From contig CAMZEQ010000030.1 in assembly GCA_947305835.1 (NCBI GenBank), positions 1 through 8,103 on the forward strand: a stretch of DNA of 8,103 bases, read 5' to 3'. The translations under genes and the position numbers were made by a program. This DNA comes from an uncultured Alphaproteobacteria bacterium (GTDB lineage: Bacteria > Pseudomonadota > Alphaproteobacteria > CAAHEQ01 > UBA3637). The notes beneath the pieces were generated by a model, which was not told the origin of the DNA, searched no databases, and saw nothing but the letters and a program-made list of their open reading frames with translations. Shown here in pieces: positions 1-5,626 of the stretch (within the stretch, counting starts at the first letter, position 1; each line of letters starts with the position of its first letter).

Positions 1-747
1 AAATCCGATATAAAATTCATCCGATCCGGGTCGGACTACATTAATTCGCGTATCATATTTGGGCGCATAGTGTTTCAACATTTGCCCCGGTGAGCTGGGT
101 TTATCCGGATTGCCATCGGAAAACAGTACCTTTTCGCCCAAAAAATCTTCAATAGTTTCTGCGGCTAATCCTCCGGCGCGTAAAACCACAACTTGTTTGT
201 GTGTCATATCCAAAATCGTTGATTCCACACCGACTGTACAGCTTCCGGCATCTAAAATCATTTCCACCGCATCGCCCAAACTTTTTTGTACATGCTGTGC
301 TGTTGTGGGGCTGATGGTTTGAGATTTGTTGGCTGATGGTGCCACAATAGGGACGCCTGACGCACGAATTAAGGCCAATGCAACCGGATGATTTGGCATG
401 CGTACACTGATTTTATTAAGCCCGGCGCAGGCCAAATCTAAAGACGGATGATTGTCTTTGCGATTTAAAATAAAGGTCATCGGGCCCGGCCAAAAGCGAT
501 TGGCCAAAGCTAAGACGCGTTCATCCGTCAACGCATATTCGCGCAAAAAATCCGCCTCGGCAATATGCGAAATTAACGGGTTAAAAGTCGGTCGGTTTTT
601 AATGGCAAAAACTTGTGCAATCGCTTTGGCATCATAAGCGCTGGCCCCCAGTCCGTAAACTGTTTCTGTCGGGAAAGCTACCACTTTACCGGATTGAATC
701 AAGGCTGCAGCCTTTAATATATTTGTTTGTGAGGCGTCAAAAATCAT
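1..747 (-). CDS. sua5: Threonylcarbamoyl-AMP synthase, Sua5 type (3' end outside window)
   Basis: This enzyme makes L-threonylcarbamoyl-AMP from threonine, bicarbonate and ATP, the first step of t6A37 modification in ANN-decoding tRNAs; it acts in the cytoplasm. The 249 codons present show the YrdC/Sua5 core: a KVVAFPTETVYGLGA segment near residues 21-35, KNRPTFNPLISHI at 50-62 (the K-x-R-P...NPL substrate site), FWPGPMTFIL at 85-94, SVRMPNHP at 114-121, APSANKS at 136-142, ESTILD at 175-180 and LRAGGL at 189-194. After the core comes SSPGQMLKHYAPKY (218-231), the conserved linker that marks long Sua5 proteins rather than short TsaC/YrdC ones, so a further C-terminal domain should lie beyond the left edge. 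I chose the ATG at 747-745 because the homology begins within a few residues of it; the ribosome site is weak (an A-rich AAAAAG). It lies downstream of the ferredoxin gene on the same strand, separated by a terminator. Confidence 0.93.
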   Translation of the reverse strand, partial: MIFDASQTNILKAAALIQSGKVVAFPTETVYGLGASAYDAKAIAQVFAIKNRPTFNPLISHIAEADFLREYALTDERVLALANRFWPGPMTFILNRKDNHPSLDLACAGLNKISVRMPNHPVALALIRASGVPIVAPSANKSQTISPTTAQHVQKSLGDAVEMILDAGSCTVGVESTILDMTHKQVVVLRAGGLAAETIEDFLGEKVLFSDGNPDKPSSPGQMLKHYAPKYDTRINVVRPGSDEFYIGF

Positions 748-761
748 CTTTTTGCAAAAAT

Positions 762-785
762 AAGCCTATCTTTTTCGATAGGCTT
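762..785 (-). terminator. Intrinsic terminator after the ferredoxin gene
   Basis: A perfect 9-bp inverted repeat (AAGCCTATC at 762-770, GATAGGCTT at 777-785) with a 6-nt loop lies 22 nt beyond the ferredoxin stop codon. Read on the minus strand, the stem is followed by ATTTTTG, a short U tract. It sits only about 15 nt upstream of the sua5 start, so sua5 is probably expressed by readthrough or from a promoter I cannot identify. The stem is only moderately GC-rich, so termination may be partial. Confidence 0.7.
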
Positions 786-807
786 TTAAATTTTTAAATT
801 GCAAGCC

Positions 808-1041
808 TTAAGCGGCAGGCCATTCAGCTGCTTTTTCAGCATTGAATTGAACCCATTTTTGATCGGCTTCTTCAGAATTTTTAATTGCACCTTGGGGGCA
901 TTCCGCAATGCACATGCCGCAATCAATACAAGTATTGGGATCCACCACCATTTGTTTTTCGCCTTCATGGAAAGCGCCGACAGGGCAAACTTCCACGCAA
1001 GCCTTACATTTAACACAAGAATCGTTGACAACTGAAGTCAT
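808..1041 (-). CDS. fdxA: FdxA-family ferredoxin with two [4Fe-4S] motifs
   Basis: A 77-residue soluble electron carrier. Two cysteine clusters are visible: C9-x2-C12-x2-C15-x3-C19-P and C38-x2-C41-x2-C44-x3-C48-P, enough for two [4Fe-4S] centres. The rest of the protein follows Azotobacter FdI-like (FdxA) ferredoxins: CVEVCPV near 15-21, DPNTCIDC at 34-41, and a C-terminal tail WVQFNAEKAAEWP (63-75) that matches the FdxA tail. Classical FdxA proteins carry one [3Fe-4S] and one [4Fe-4S] cluster, with two extra residues between the second and third cysteine of the first motif; here those residues are missing. The start at 1041 is preceded by AAGGAG seven to eight bases upstream. An in-frame upstream ATG at 1074 is rejected because it touches the predicted -10 box. 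It has its own promoter, divergent from the neighbouring secreted-protein gene, and its own terminator. The redox partner cannot be inferred from this context. Confidence 0.92.
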   Translation of the reverse strand: MTSVVNDSCVKCKACVEVCPVGAFHEGEKQMVVDPNTCIDCGMCIAECPQGAIKNSEEADQKWVQFNAEKAAEWPAA

Positions 1042-1074
1042 ATTTTTCTCCTTTTTTAAGTTAAAACAGGACAT

Positions 1075-1102
1075 AATATATCATTTTTTTTGGAAAAATC
1101 AA
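1075..1102 (-). promoter_or_regulatory. fdxA: Predicted sigma70 promoter of the ferredoxin gene
   Basis: On the minus strand, TTGATT (1102-1097) and TATATT (1080-1075) are separated by 16 bases, with a TG one base before the -10 box. The predicted transcription start is near 1068, giving a leader of about 27 nt before the ATG at 1041. Its -35 box is only about 11 bp from the -35 box of the divergent promoter, so the two polymerases may interfere with each other. Confidence 0.55.
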
Positions 1103-1595
1103 GCATTATTTTCTTGACTCATTCGATTGTGTGTGCTAAAAGCTAGGATAAAGCATGTAATGTTTAAGGGGGATTTATGAAACGTCTGTTTTCTTTGTTG
1201 AGTATTTTGGGGTTGCTTGGGATTTCGACTTTGTCTTATGGGGAATGGCGTCAAAATTCCGGTTGGTTATGGGCCGACCCGGATGAAAGATCATGCGAAG
1301 GCAGTAATTGTTATAAAGGGGATTGCCGTGAAATGATGTGCCAATACGGTTGTATAGAAGATCCGGAAGGCAAGGGGCATTGTGCCAGTTCGGGACAATC
1401 CGGTGAGGTTTGTTATGGGGGCTTGGGTTGTCAGGAAGGTTTAGTATGTTCCAGCCTAACAGATATGGGTATTTGTACGGGTGCTTGCCCCGAACATTCT
1501 TCAACGACGGAAAGTTCCTGGCAGATTGGCGAAACGGGTTGTTATTGTGAACCGGGATATGTGCTGAATGAAACCGATGATGGCTGTGTTGAAGG
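1085..1595 (+). repeat. Duplicated promoter plus 5' module, copy 1
   Basis: This stretch is repeated at about 2664-3173. The upstream part (1091-1176) is about 90% identical to copy 2 with two small indels. The signal-peptide codons (1177-1233) carry about seven differences. Positions 1234-1595 differ from copy 2 at a single base (T1545 versus C3123, a synonymous Tyr codon). Similarity at the nucleotide level ends abruptly at 1595. Confidence 0.95.
1114..1142 (+). promoter_or_regulatory. Predicted sigma70 promoter of secreted paralog 1
   Basis: TTGACT (1114-1119), a 17-bp spacer ending in TGTGC, and TAAAAG (1137-1142) form a promoter with an extended -10 TG. The same arrangement recurs upstream of the second paralog with two changes in the spacer, so the pair is probably co-expressed. 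The predicted start is near 1149, and AAGGGGG at 1167-1173 provides the ribosome site. Confidence 0.6.
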
Positions 1596-2610
1596 CAAAA
1601 CCTGTTCTTCCAACACAGATTGTACAAGCGGTTATTTCTGTAAATATCCGGTACAAAACAATGATTGGTTGACATCAACAACAACCTGTAAAAAGCCGAA
1701 TTTTGGTAGCTGTTCCCCCATTCAAGAAACGCGTAAAATAGGAGATTTTACAGCACCTAAAAGTATAGGAATTGATGTATATATGGATTTTTACAGTGCA
1801 GAAAATTGGTGCGCCGCTTTGGGAATGGAGTTGGCAGACGCCCATGAATTGTGTACAGATGAAGAATACAAAAAAGTATTGAACGGTGCAGGTGATTGTG
1901 GTTCTGGTATAGGGTATCGACATTGTACTGGTTGGGAATTTCCAAAAGATGCGGGGGGGGTCAATCGCTATTGGACAGCAACACCCAGTGAATATTTTTC
2001 TTGTGGCACATGGGCGGTAAGTTTATCATATGGTACTTTAGTCCCTTGCTACAGTCGTTCAAGTAACAAACATTTGGCGCGACCGTTGTGTAAATCCTCT
2101 GGCGTAGGTGAGGGTGCTGACTGCAGCAAGTCCCCCTGTCAAAAAGGCTATTTCTGCAGTCGGATTAATAATGGATGGAGTATTAATGAATATAATTATG
2201 CCTGTGCTAATCCTTATTGGCACAATTGTTACTCTGCCGGTAAGGGAATGGAAGTCACCTATAAAGGCGAAAACCTGAAACAAAATGTCCATAAAAATTT
2301 ATCTTATTGGAGCGCTCAAGATTGGTGTGCTGCCCATAACCGTCATTTGGCTAGTTTATCAGATTTGGGGATTACCCCTAACGGATCCAATGGTTGGAAT
2401 GGTGTCAATTGGGAAGAATTACAGGTTTTCTTTACCGGTTTGACTGGGGCTGTGGACCTTTTTGTTTCTGATACCCCTCATTATTGTGGTGCTTATACAA
2501 TTAACAATAATGTTAAAGGGGTTAGTTCTGTCCAAAGAAATCAAGATACTTATATGTGGATGAAAGGTGGTCTAGCTGGCACTTATTCATCAGGCTGTAT
2601 TTGTAAATAA
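1177..2610 (+). CDS. Secreted Cys-rich protein with two lectin-like/DUF1566-like modules (paralog 1)
   Basis: I do not recognise a named family for the whole protein (477 aa). It begins with a clear Sec signal peptide (MKR, hydrophobic residues 4-19, probable cleavage after SYG-22), so it acts outside the cytoplasm and its many cysteines are likely disulfide-bonded. Residues 23-140 are a Cys-rich region ending in an EGF-like unit, CPEHSS...GETGCYCEPGY...GC (104-137). A motif of the form C...DC..GYFC follows at 143-155 and recurs at 316-327. Module A (about 185-306) contains YSAENWCAALGMELAD, then YWTATP and a WAVSLSYG...ARPLC ending; this resembles DUF1566/FISUMP or C-type-lectin-like folds. 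Module B (about 350-477) repeats the pattern (YWSAQDWCAAHNRHLAS, FVSDTPHYCGAY). The start is fixed by AAGGGGG upstream and by the signal peptide. A run of eight G bases falls at codons 259-261. A role as adhesin or glycan binder is inference from fold resemblance only. It may be followed by paralog 2 in a readthrough transcript, since no good terminator separates them. Confidence 0.85.
   Translation: MKRLFSLLSILGLLGISTLSYGEWRQNSGWLWADPDERSCEGSNCYKGDCREMMCQYGCIEDPEGKGHCASSGQSGEVCYGGLGCQEGLVCSSLTDMGICTGACPEHSSTTESSWQIGETGCYCEPGYVLNETDDGCVEGKTCSSNTDCTSGYFCKYPVQNNDWLTSTTTCKKPNFGSCSPIQETRKIGDFTAPKSIGIDVYMDFYSAENWCAALGMELADAHELCTDEEYKKVLNGAGDCGSGIGYRHCTGWEFPKDAGGVNRYWTATPSEYFSCGTWAVSLSYGTLVPCYSRSSNKHLARPLCKSSGVGEGADCSKSPCQKGYFCSRINNGWSINEYNYACANPYWHNCYSAGKGMEVTYKGENLKQNVHKNLSYWSAQDWCAAHNRHLASLSDLGITPNGSNGWNGVNWEELQVFFTGLTGAVDLFVSDTPHYCGAYTINNNVKGVSSVQRNQDTYMWMKGGLAGTYSSGCICK
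1953..1960 (+). repeat. G8 homopolymer tract inside paralog 1
   Basis: Eight consecutive G bases encode part of Asp-Ala-Gly-Gly-Val in the lectin-like module A. One added G would bring a TGA into frame about ten codons later; one lost G would bring a TAA into frame about 22 codons later. Either would truncate the protein in module A. Such tracts in genes for exposed proteins are classic sites of slipped-strand phase variation, but no variation can be seen in a single sequence. The matching position in paralog 2 is not G-rich. Confidence 0.7.
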
Positions 2611-2663
2611 GGAAATCACCGAGGGGATAAAAATATTCTTGATAATTGAATATATACCTTACC

Positions 2664-3173
2664 TTTTTTGGAAAAACAAGCATTATTTTCTTGACTTATT
2701 TGATTGTGTGTGCTAAAAGTCAGGACAAAGCATGTAATGTTCAAGGGGATATTTATGAAACGTCTGTTTTCTTTGTTGGGTATTTTTGGGTTGCTTGGGA
2801 TTCCGGCACTATCTTATGGGGAATGGCGTCAAAATTCCGGTTGGTTATGGGCCGACCCGGATGAAAGATCATGCGAAGGCAGTAATTGTTATAAAGGGGA
2901 TTGCCGTGAAATGATGTGCCAATACGGTTGTATAGAAGATCCGGAAGGCAAGGGGCATTGTGCCAGTTCGGGACAATCCGGTGAGGTTTGTTATGGGGGC
3001 TTGGGTTGTCAGGAAGGTTTAGTATGTTCCAGCCTAACAGATATGGGTATTTGTACGGGTGCTTGCCCCGAACATTCTTCAACGACGGAAAGTTCCTGGC
3101 AGATTGGCGAAACGGGTTGTTACTGTGAACCGGGATATGTGCTGAATGAAACCGATGATGGCTGTGTTGAAGG
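2664..3173 (+). repeat. Duplicated promoter plus 5' module, copy 2
   Basis: This is the partner of the copy at 1085-1595. The near-identical block is 2812-3173, covering codons 20-139 of paralog 2. Beyond 3173 the two genes keep only domain-level similarity. Confidence 0.95.
2691..2719 (+). promoter_or_regulatory. Predicted sigma70 promoter of secreted paralog 2
   Basis: TTGACT (2691-2696), a 17-bp spacer ending TGTGC, and TAAAAG (2714-2719) duplicate the promoter of paralog 1. The predicted start is near 2726, about 29 nt before the ATG at 2755. The ribosome site is AAGGGG, one G shorter and two bases further from the start than in paralog 1. Confidence 0.6.
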
Positions 3174-4161
3174 TTGCCAATCCTATAAAGATTGTGCTAA
3201 AGGTTACTTTTGCGATATGACGGGAAATATCACCTCTTGTTTGGAAAAACCAACAGCTGGCACTTGTCGTGAAGCCAAGAAAAAGCGTATCTTTGATGGT
3301 TATAACTTTTATACTTATGGTGGGGTAACTTCTCGTGGTAAATACAACACAACAGGAGGGATGGATTGGTGGAGTGCAATGGACTTTTGTGCCGCCATTG
3401 GTGAACCGACTGTTAGCTATAAGGATTACTGTACCAACAGTGGCGGAGTTGATTCTGCGGGGGCCTGTGTCGGCTATCGAGGAATTGGTGATTGTCCGGC
3501 TTTTTTGATTGGGAGCAATTCGAACGATTATTGGTTGTCAGACATACTGGAATCCAATCAATGTTACGCTTTTGATTTAACCTTCGGGGCAGACTTATGC
3601 GCCGGTAATGGGACAGATAAGACAAAGGACTATGATAACGATTCCCCGCGTTATGCTTTGTGTGGTAAGAAGGTCGGTTCCTGTCCGGACAATTCATCCG
3701 CCACTGTTCGGGAAGGCGCCCAAATCGGTACAACGGGTTGTTATTGTAACGAAGGTTTTATAGTCAATAATGAAGGAACAGGCTGTATAACTGCCTCCAT
3801 GCAATGTGAAGTATATTTAAATAATGCAACATATGCCAATAAATGCAGTACTTCTGTTCATTCTTTACCATATGAGGTAAAATTAAATGGAAATATATGG
3901 TCATTCCCGGGAATGGGTGGCTATCATCTTGCGGATGCAAAGGTTATTTGTTATTACAGTAATGGGAAATCTGAAACTTTTTTTGATACATATTCAGGTG
4001 CCGGTAATTTTAGAACCTATAATAATACAACAGTTTGTACCATTCCGGCAGGGGAAAGTCTGACAAGAATATACTTTTACGGTAGCTGGGGAATATATGT
4101 TTATGCCACCAACAGTAATTCAATGCCTGCTGTTTTCACTTTTGTGCCAAAAAATGAATAA
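2755..4161 (+). CDS. Secreted Cys-rich protein with one lectin-like module and a distinct beta-rich tail (paralog 2)
   Basis: Unrecognised as a named family; 468 aa. Residues 1-22 are a signal peptide like that of paralog 1 (cleavage after SYG), and 23-140 are identical to paralog 1. A C...DC..GYFC motif lies at 141-153. A single lectin-like module (about 178-305) shows WWSAMDFCAAIGE, CVGYRG, DYWLSD, CYAFDL and RYALC, the same landmarks as the modules of paralog 1. Next comes a second EGF-like unit at 310-344 (CPDNSS...GTTGCYCNEGF...GC), clearly a copy of the unit at 104-137. The tail (350-468) has four cysteines and many aromatic and beta-forming residues, without a match I can name. I start the gene at 2755 rather than at an in-frame ATG at 2704: the latter overlaps the promoter, and only 2755 has a ribosome site and begins the signal peptide. 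Secretion is well supported; binding function is inference. Confidence 0.85.
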   Translation: MKRLFSLLGIFGLLGIPALSYGEWRQNSGWLWADPDERSCEGSNCYKGDCREMMCQYGCIEDPEGKGHCASSGQSGEVCYGGLGCQEGLVCSSLTDMGICTGACPEHSSTTESSWQIGETGCYCEPGYVLNETDDGCVEGCQSYKDCAKGYFCDMTGNITSCLEKPTAGTCREAKKKRIFDGYNFYTYGGVTSRGKYNTTGGMDWWSAMDFCAAIGEPTVSYKDYCTNSGGVDSAGACVGYRGIGDCPAFLIGSNSNDYWLSDILESNQCYAFDLTFGADLCAGNGTDKTKDYDNDSPRYALCGKKVGSCPDNSSATVREGAQIGTTGCYCNEGFIVNNEGTGCITASMQCEVYLNNATYANKCSTSVHSLPYEVKLNGNIWSFPGMGGYHLADAKVICYYSNGKSETFFDTYSGAGNFRTYNNTTVCTIPAGESLTRIYFYGSWGIYVYATNSNSMPAVFTFVPKNE

Positions 4162-4198
4162 GCCGGACTTTCCTTTTATTTTTTTTAAGTAGTTTAAT

Positions 4199-4224
4199 GG
4201 GATTGGATGACTTGTATCCATCCC
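4199..4224. repeat. Inverted repeat between paralog 2 and the rpsD promoter
   Basis: GGGATTGGAT (4199-4208) and ATCCATCCC (4216-4224) pair over nine base pairs with one bulged T and a 7-nt loop. It abuts the rpsD -35 box. A T-rich run (4171-4186) lies before it, and another T run lies inside the rpsD promoter spacer, so it is not a textbook terminator. It could end the paralog 2 transcript or act as an operator; I cannot decide which. Confidence 0.4.
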
Positions 4225-4226
4225 CC

Positions 4227-4255
4227 TTGACATTCTTCTTTTTTTCTGCTATAAT
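4227..4255 (+). promoter_or_regulatory. rpsD: Strong sigma70 promoter of rpsD
   Basis: TTGACA (4227-4232) and TATAAT (4250-4255) are both perfect consensus, with exactly 17 bp between them and TG one base before the -10 box. Transcription should begin near 4262, as expected for a heavily expressed ribosomal protein gene. Confidence 0.85.
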
Positions 4256-4263
4256 GCCGCTAT

Positions 4264-4337
4264 TCCCCGAGAATGTGGAGTGGACGGAAAAAACCATCCA
4301 TTCACGCTTTTGCAATTCGGTAAAAGACTATCGGGGG
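4264..4337 (+). promoter_or_regulatory. Structured rpsD 5' leader, candidate S4 autoregulatory RNA
   Basis: The leader between the predicted start (about 4262) and the ATG at 4360 can fold into a closed multibranch structure. A closing helix pairs TCCCCGA (4264-4270) with TCGGGGG (4331-4337). Inside it, one hairpin pairs 4278-4287 with 4294-4303 (ten pairs including one C-A mismatch and one G-U, A6 loop), and a second pairs 4307-4313 with 4320-4326 (seven pairs including one G-U, 6-nt loop). The closing helix ends about 10 nt before the AAAGGA ribosome site (4348-4353), so bound S4 could block initiation. S4 is known to repress its own mRNA in E. coli and B. subtilis; that this leader does the same is inference. 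Confidence 0.5.
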
Positions 4338-4359
4338 CAACTAAAATAAAGGAAAATAA

Positions 4360-4974
4360 ATGTCTAAAAGACTACAATCAAAATTTAAAATTGAACGCCG
4401 TTTGGGCGCCAATTTATCGGGTAGAGCAAAATCTTCTTTCAATAAACGCAATTATGGTCCGGGCCAACATGGTGCGGAACGTAAAAAATTGACGGACTAT
4501 GGTACTCAGTTGCACGCCAAACAAAAATTTAAGGGCGTCTATGGGAACATTTCCGAAAAACAATTGCGCAAGTATTATGCCGAAGCTATTCGTCGTAAGG
4601 GCGATAGTTCCGAAAACTTGGTGGGAATTTTGGAAACCCGTTTGGATAGCGTTGTCTATCGTTTAAAGTTTGTGAATTCTGTTTATGCAGCACGTCAGTT
4701 TGTCAATCATGGTCATGTTACTGTGAATGGTAAACGTGTGAACATCCCATCTTATTTGGTGAAACCCGGTGATGAAATCGCTGTGCGTTCCAAGGCCAAA
4801 GACATGGCGGTTGTTGCTGAAGCTTTGGCCGCGACAGATCGAAATGTGCCCGAATATATGACTTTGGATGAAAAAGCCATGAAAGGTACTTTTGTGCGTG
4901 TGCCAACTTTTACGGAAATTCCGTACGCCAGCCAAATGGAACCCAACTTGGTTATCGAATTCTACTCTCGGTAA
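4360..4974 (+). CDS. rpsD: Small-subunit ribosomal protein S4
   Basis: A primary 16S rRNA-binding protein that nucleates 30S assembly and lines the mRNA entry channel. Its 204 aa are the normal length. The N-terminal region has the conserved FNKRNYGPGQHG (37-48) and a basic RNA-binding stretch. The S4 RNA-binding domain runs from about residue 93 to 155 (RLDSVVYRLKF, ARQFVNHGHVTVNGKRVNIPSYLV, PGDEIAV), and the protein ends in the typical EFYSR. No zinc-binding cysteine set is present at the N terminus, so it is the C- form. The start is supported by AAAGGA at 4348-4353. It is monocistronic here: its own promoter and leader precede it, and a terminator shared with the convergent gene follows it. 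Confidence 0.98.
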   Translation: MSKRLQSKFKIERRLGANLSGRAKSSFNKRNYGPGQHGAERKKLTDYGTQLHAKQKFKGVYGNISEKQLRKYYAEAIRRKGDSSENLVGILETRLDSVVYRLKFVNSVYAARQFVNHGHVTVNGKRVNIPSYLVKPGDEIAVRSKAKDMAVVAEALAATDRNVPEYMTLDEKAMKGTFVRVPTFTEIPYASQMEPNLVIEFYSR

Positions 4975-4990
4975 TCGGGAAACTTTTAAG

Positions 4991-5020
4991 AAAATCGCTC
5001 TGTTCTTACAGGGCGATTTT
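4991..5020 (+). terminator. Intrinsic terminator of rpsD, shared with the convergent gene
   Basis: Twelve base pairs (4991-5002 with 5009-5020) around a TTCTTA loop include one G-U pair on the plus strand and end in T5. It lies 16 nt after the rpsD stop. On the minus strand the same hairpin has an A-C mismatch instead of the G-U, so it is weaker in that direction, and it contains the stop codon of the convergent gene (5008-5006). Confidence 0.85.
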
Positions 5021-5626
5021 TGTTATATCTAAAATTAAATCAGGTGTTTGCGGAACAATTTGTTTTAATCTCATCCACGCCAATCGTGATTCATGGGGAT
5101 TTGGACTGATGCCTATCAAACCATACACCTGTTTCGGATGTTGCATTAAAAATTCGGCTGTTTTTTCCAAAAAAATATTTTCGTTTTGAAAGAACAAAAA
5201 AGTCTTATCAACCCATGAAAGCCAAAGGTTTTGTAAATCCGTATTTTGAGCCCCTATGGCAACAATGATCCTATGGAAATGTTCTTCATAAATTTGCAAA
5301 TCTGATAAAAATTGTTGTTGGAAATAATTTGGTGTTTGGGCTAAAGACTGTTCTGCTTTGCCGCCCAATATAGACAAATGGCGAATTTTTTTTATTGCTT
5401 TGGGAATGGCACCTTTATCTTGTAATACTTGGGTTAAGTTGGGATTTTCGGAAATACCGTTGCCCAAATCACCGTCCACGCATAAGATACGTTGTTCTTG
5501 ATTTTGTAAAAAACGGGCTAATTTTTCGGTTTCTTGATAAATAGGGGATTGGTCAGCCGTTGTCATTAAGATTCTTTTGGCTTGAATTGAATTGGTAATT
5601 TTAAAATTATTATCTATAAAGGGCAT
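5006..5626 (-). CDS. MinD/FlhG-like protein lacking the P-loop
   Basis: A 206-aa cytoplasmic protein. The order of landmarks matches MinD/FlhG (ParA superfamily) ATPases: a first strand AKRILMTTA (16-24), a helix, RILCVDGDLGNG (46-57; the VDxDLG motif), NLTQVLQ (63-69), LSILGG (84-89) and a hydrophobic strand RIIVAIGAQNT (119-129) where the family has the Walker B Asp and DTGAG. Two essential features are absent: the segment that should be the KGGxGKT P-loop reads ADQSPIYQ (24-31), and the Walker B Asp is replaced by hydrophobic residues. Binding or hydrolysis of ATP in the usual way is therefore unlikely. The start at 5626 shares its A with the TAA of the upstream FliFG gene (TAATG), there is no ribosome site, and translation is probably coupled. 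Its last codons form one arm of the terminator hairpin. Given its partner, a flagellar-type scaffold or regulator is plausible. A BY-kinase-like (CpsD) origin is the alternative. Confidence 0.7.
   Translation of the reverse strand: MPFIDNNFKITNSIQAKRILMTTADQSPIYQETEKLARFLQNQEQRILCVDGDLGNGISENPNLTQVLQDKGAIPKAIKKIRHLSILGGKAEQSLAQTPNYFQQQFLSDLQIYEEHFHRIIVAIGAQNTDLQNLWLSWVDKTFLFFQNENIFLEKTAEFLMQHPKQVYGLIGISPNPHESRLAWMRLKQIVPQTPDLILDITKIAL

Noticed and set aside
110..797. Plus-strand small open frames over sua5
   Set aside because: The minus strand encodes a continuous Sua5 protein with all family motifs; the plus frames are chance.
1042..1074. Upstream ATG for the ferredoxin at 1074
   Set aside because: It touches the predicted -10 box, so it would lie outside the transcript. 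AAGGAG points to the ATG at 1041.
1175..1684. Long open frame antisense to paralog 1, with a near-identical partner antisense to paralog 2 (2753-3082)
   Set aside because: The matching proteins arise only because the sense DNA is duplicated. The sense frames have signal peptides, ribosome sites, promoters and domain structure; the antisense frames have none of these.
2633..2653. Inverted repeat ATATTC/GAATAT between the paralogs
   Set aside because: Only six A/T-dominated pairs with a 9-nt loop and no following T run; too weak to call a terminator.
2704..2754. Upstream in-frame ATG for paralog 2, adding 17 residues
   Set aside because: It overlaps the promoter region, lacks a ribosome site and would bury the signal peptide. 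Paralog 1 starts at the equivalent of 2755.
4264..4337. tRNA-like fold in the rpsD leader
   Set aside because: Only two inner hairpins are present, with no T-loop or anticodon-arm consensus and no acceptor end. A leader structure fits better.
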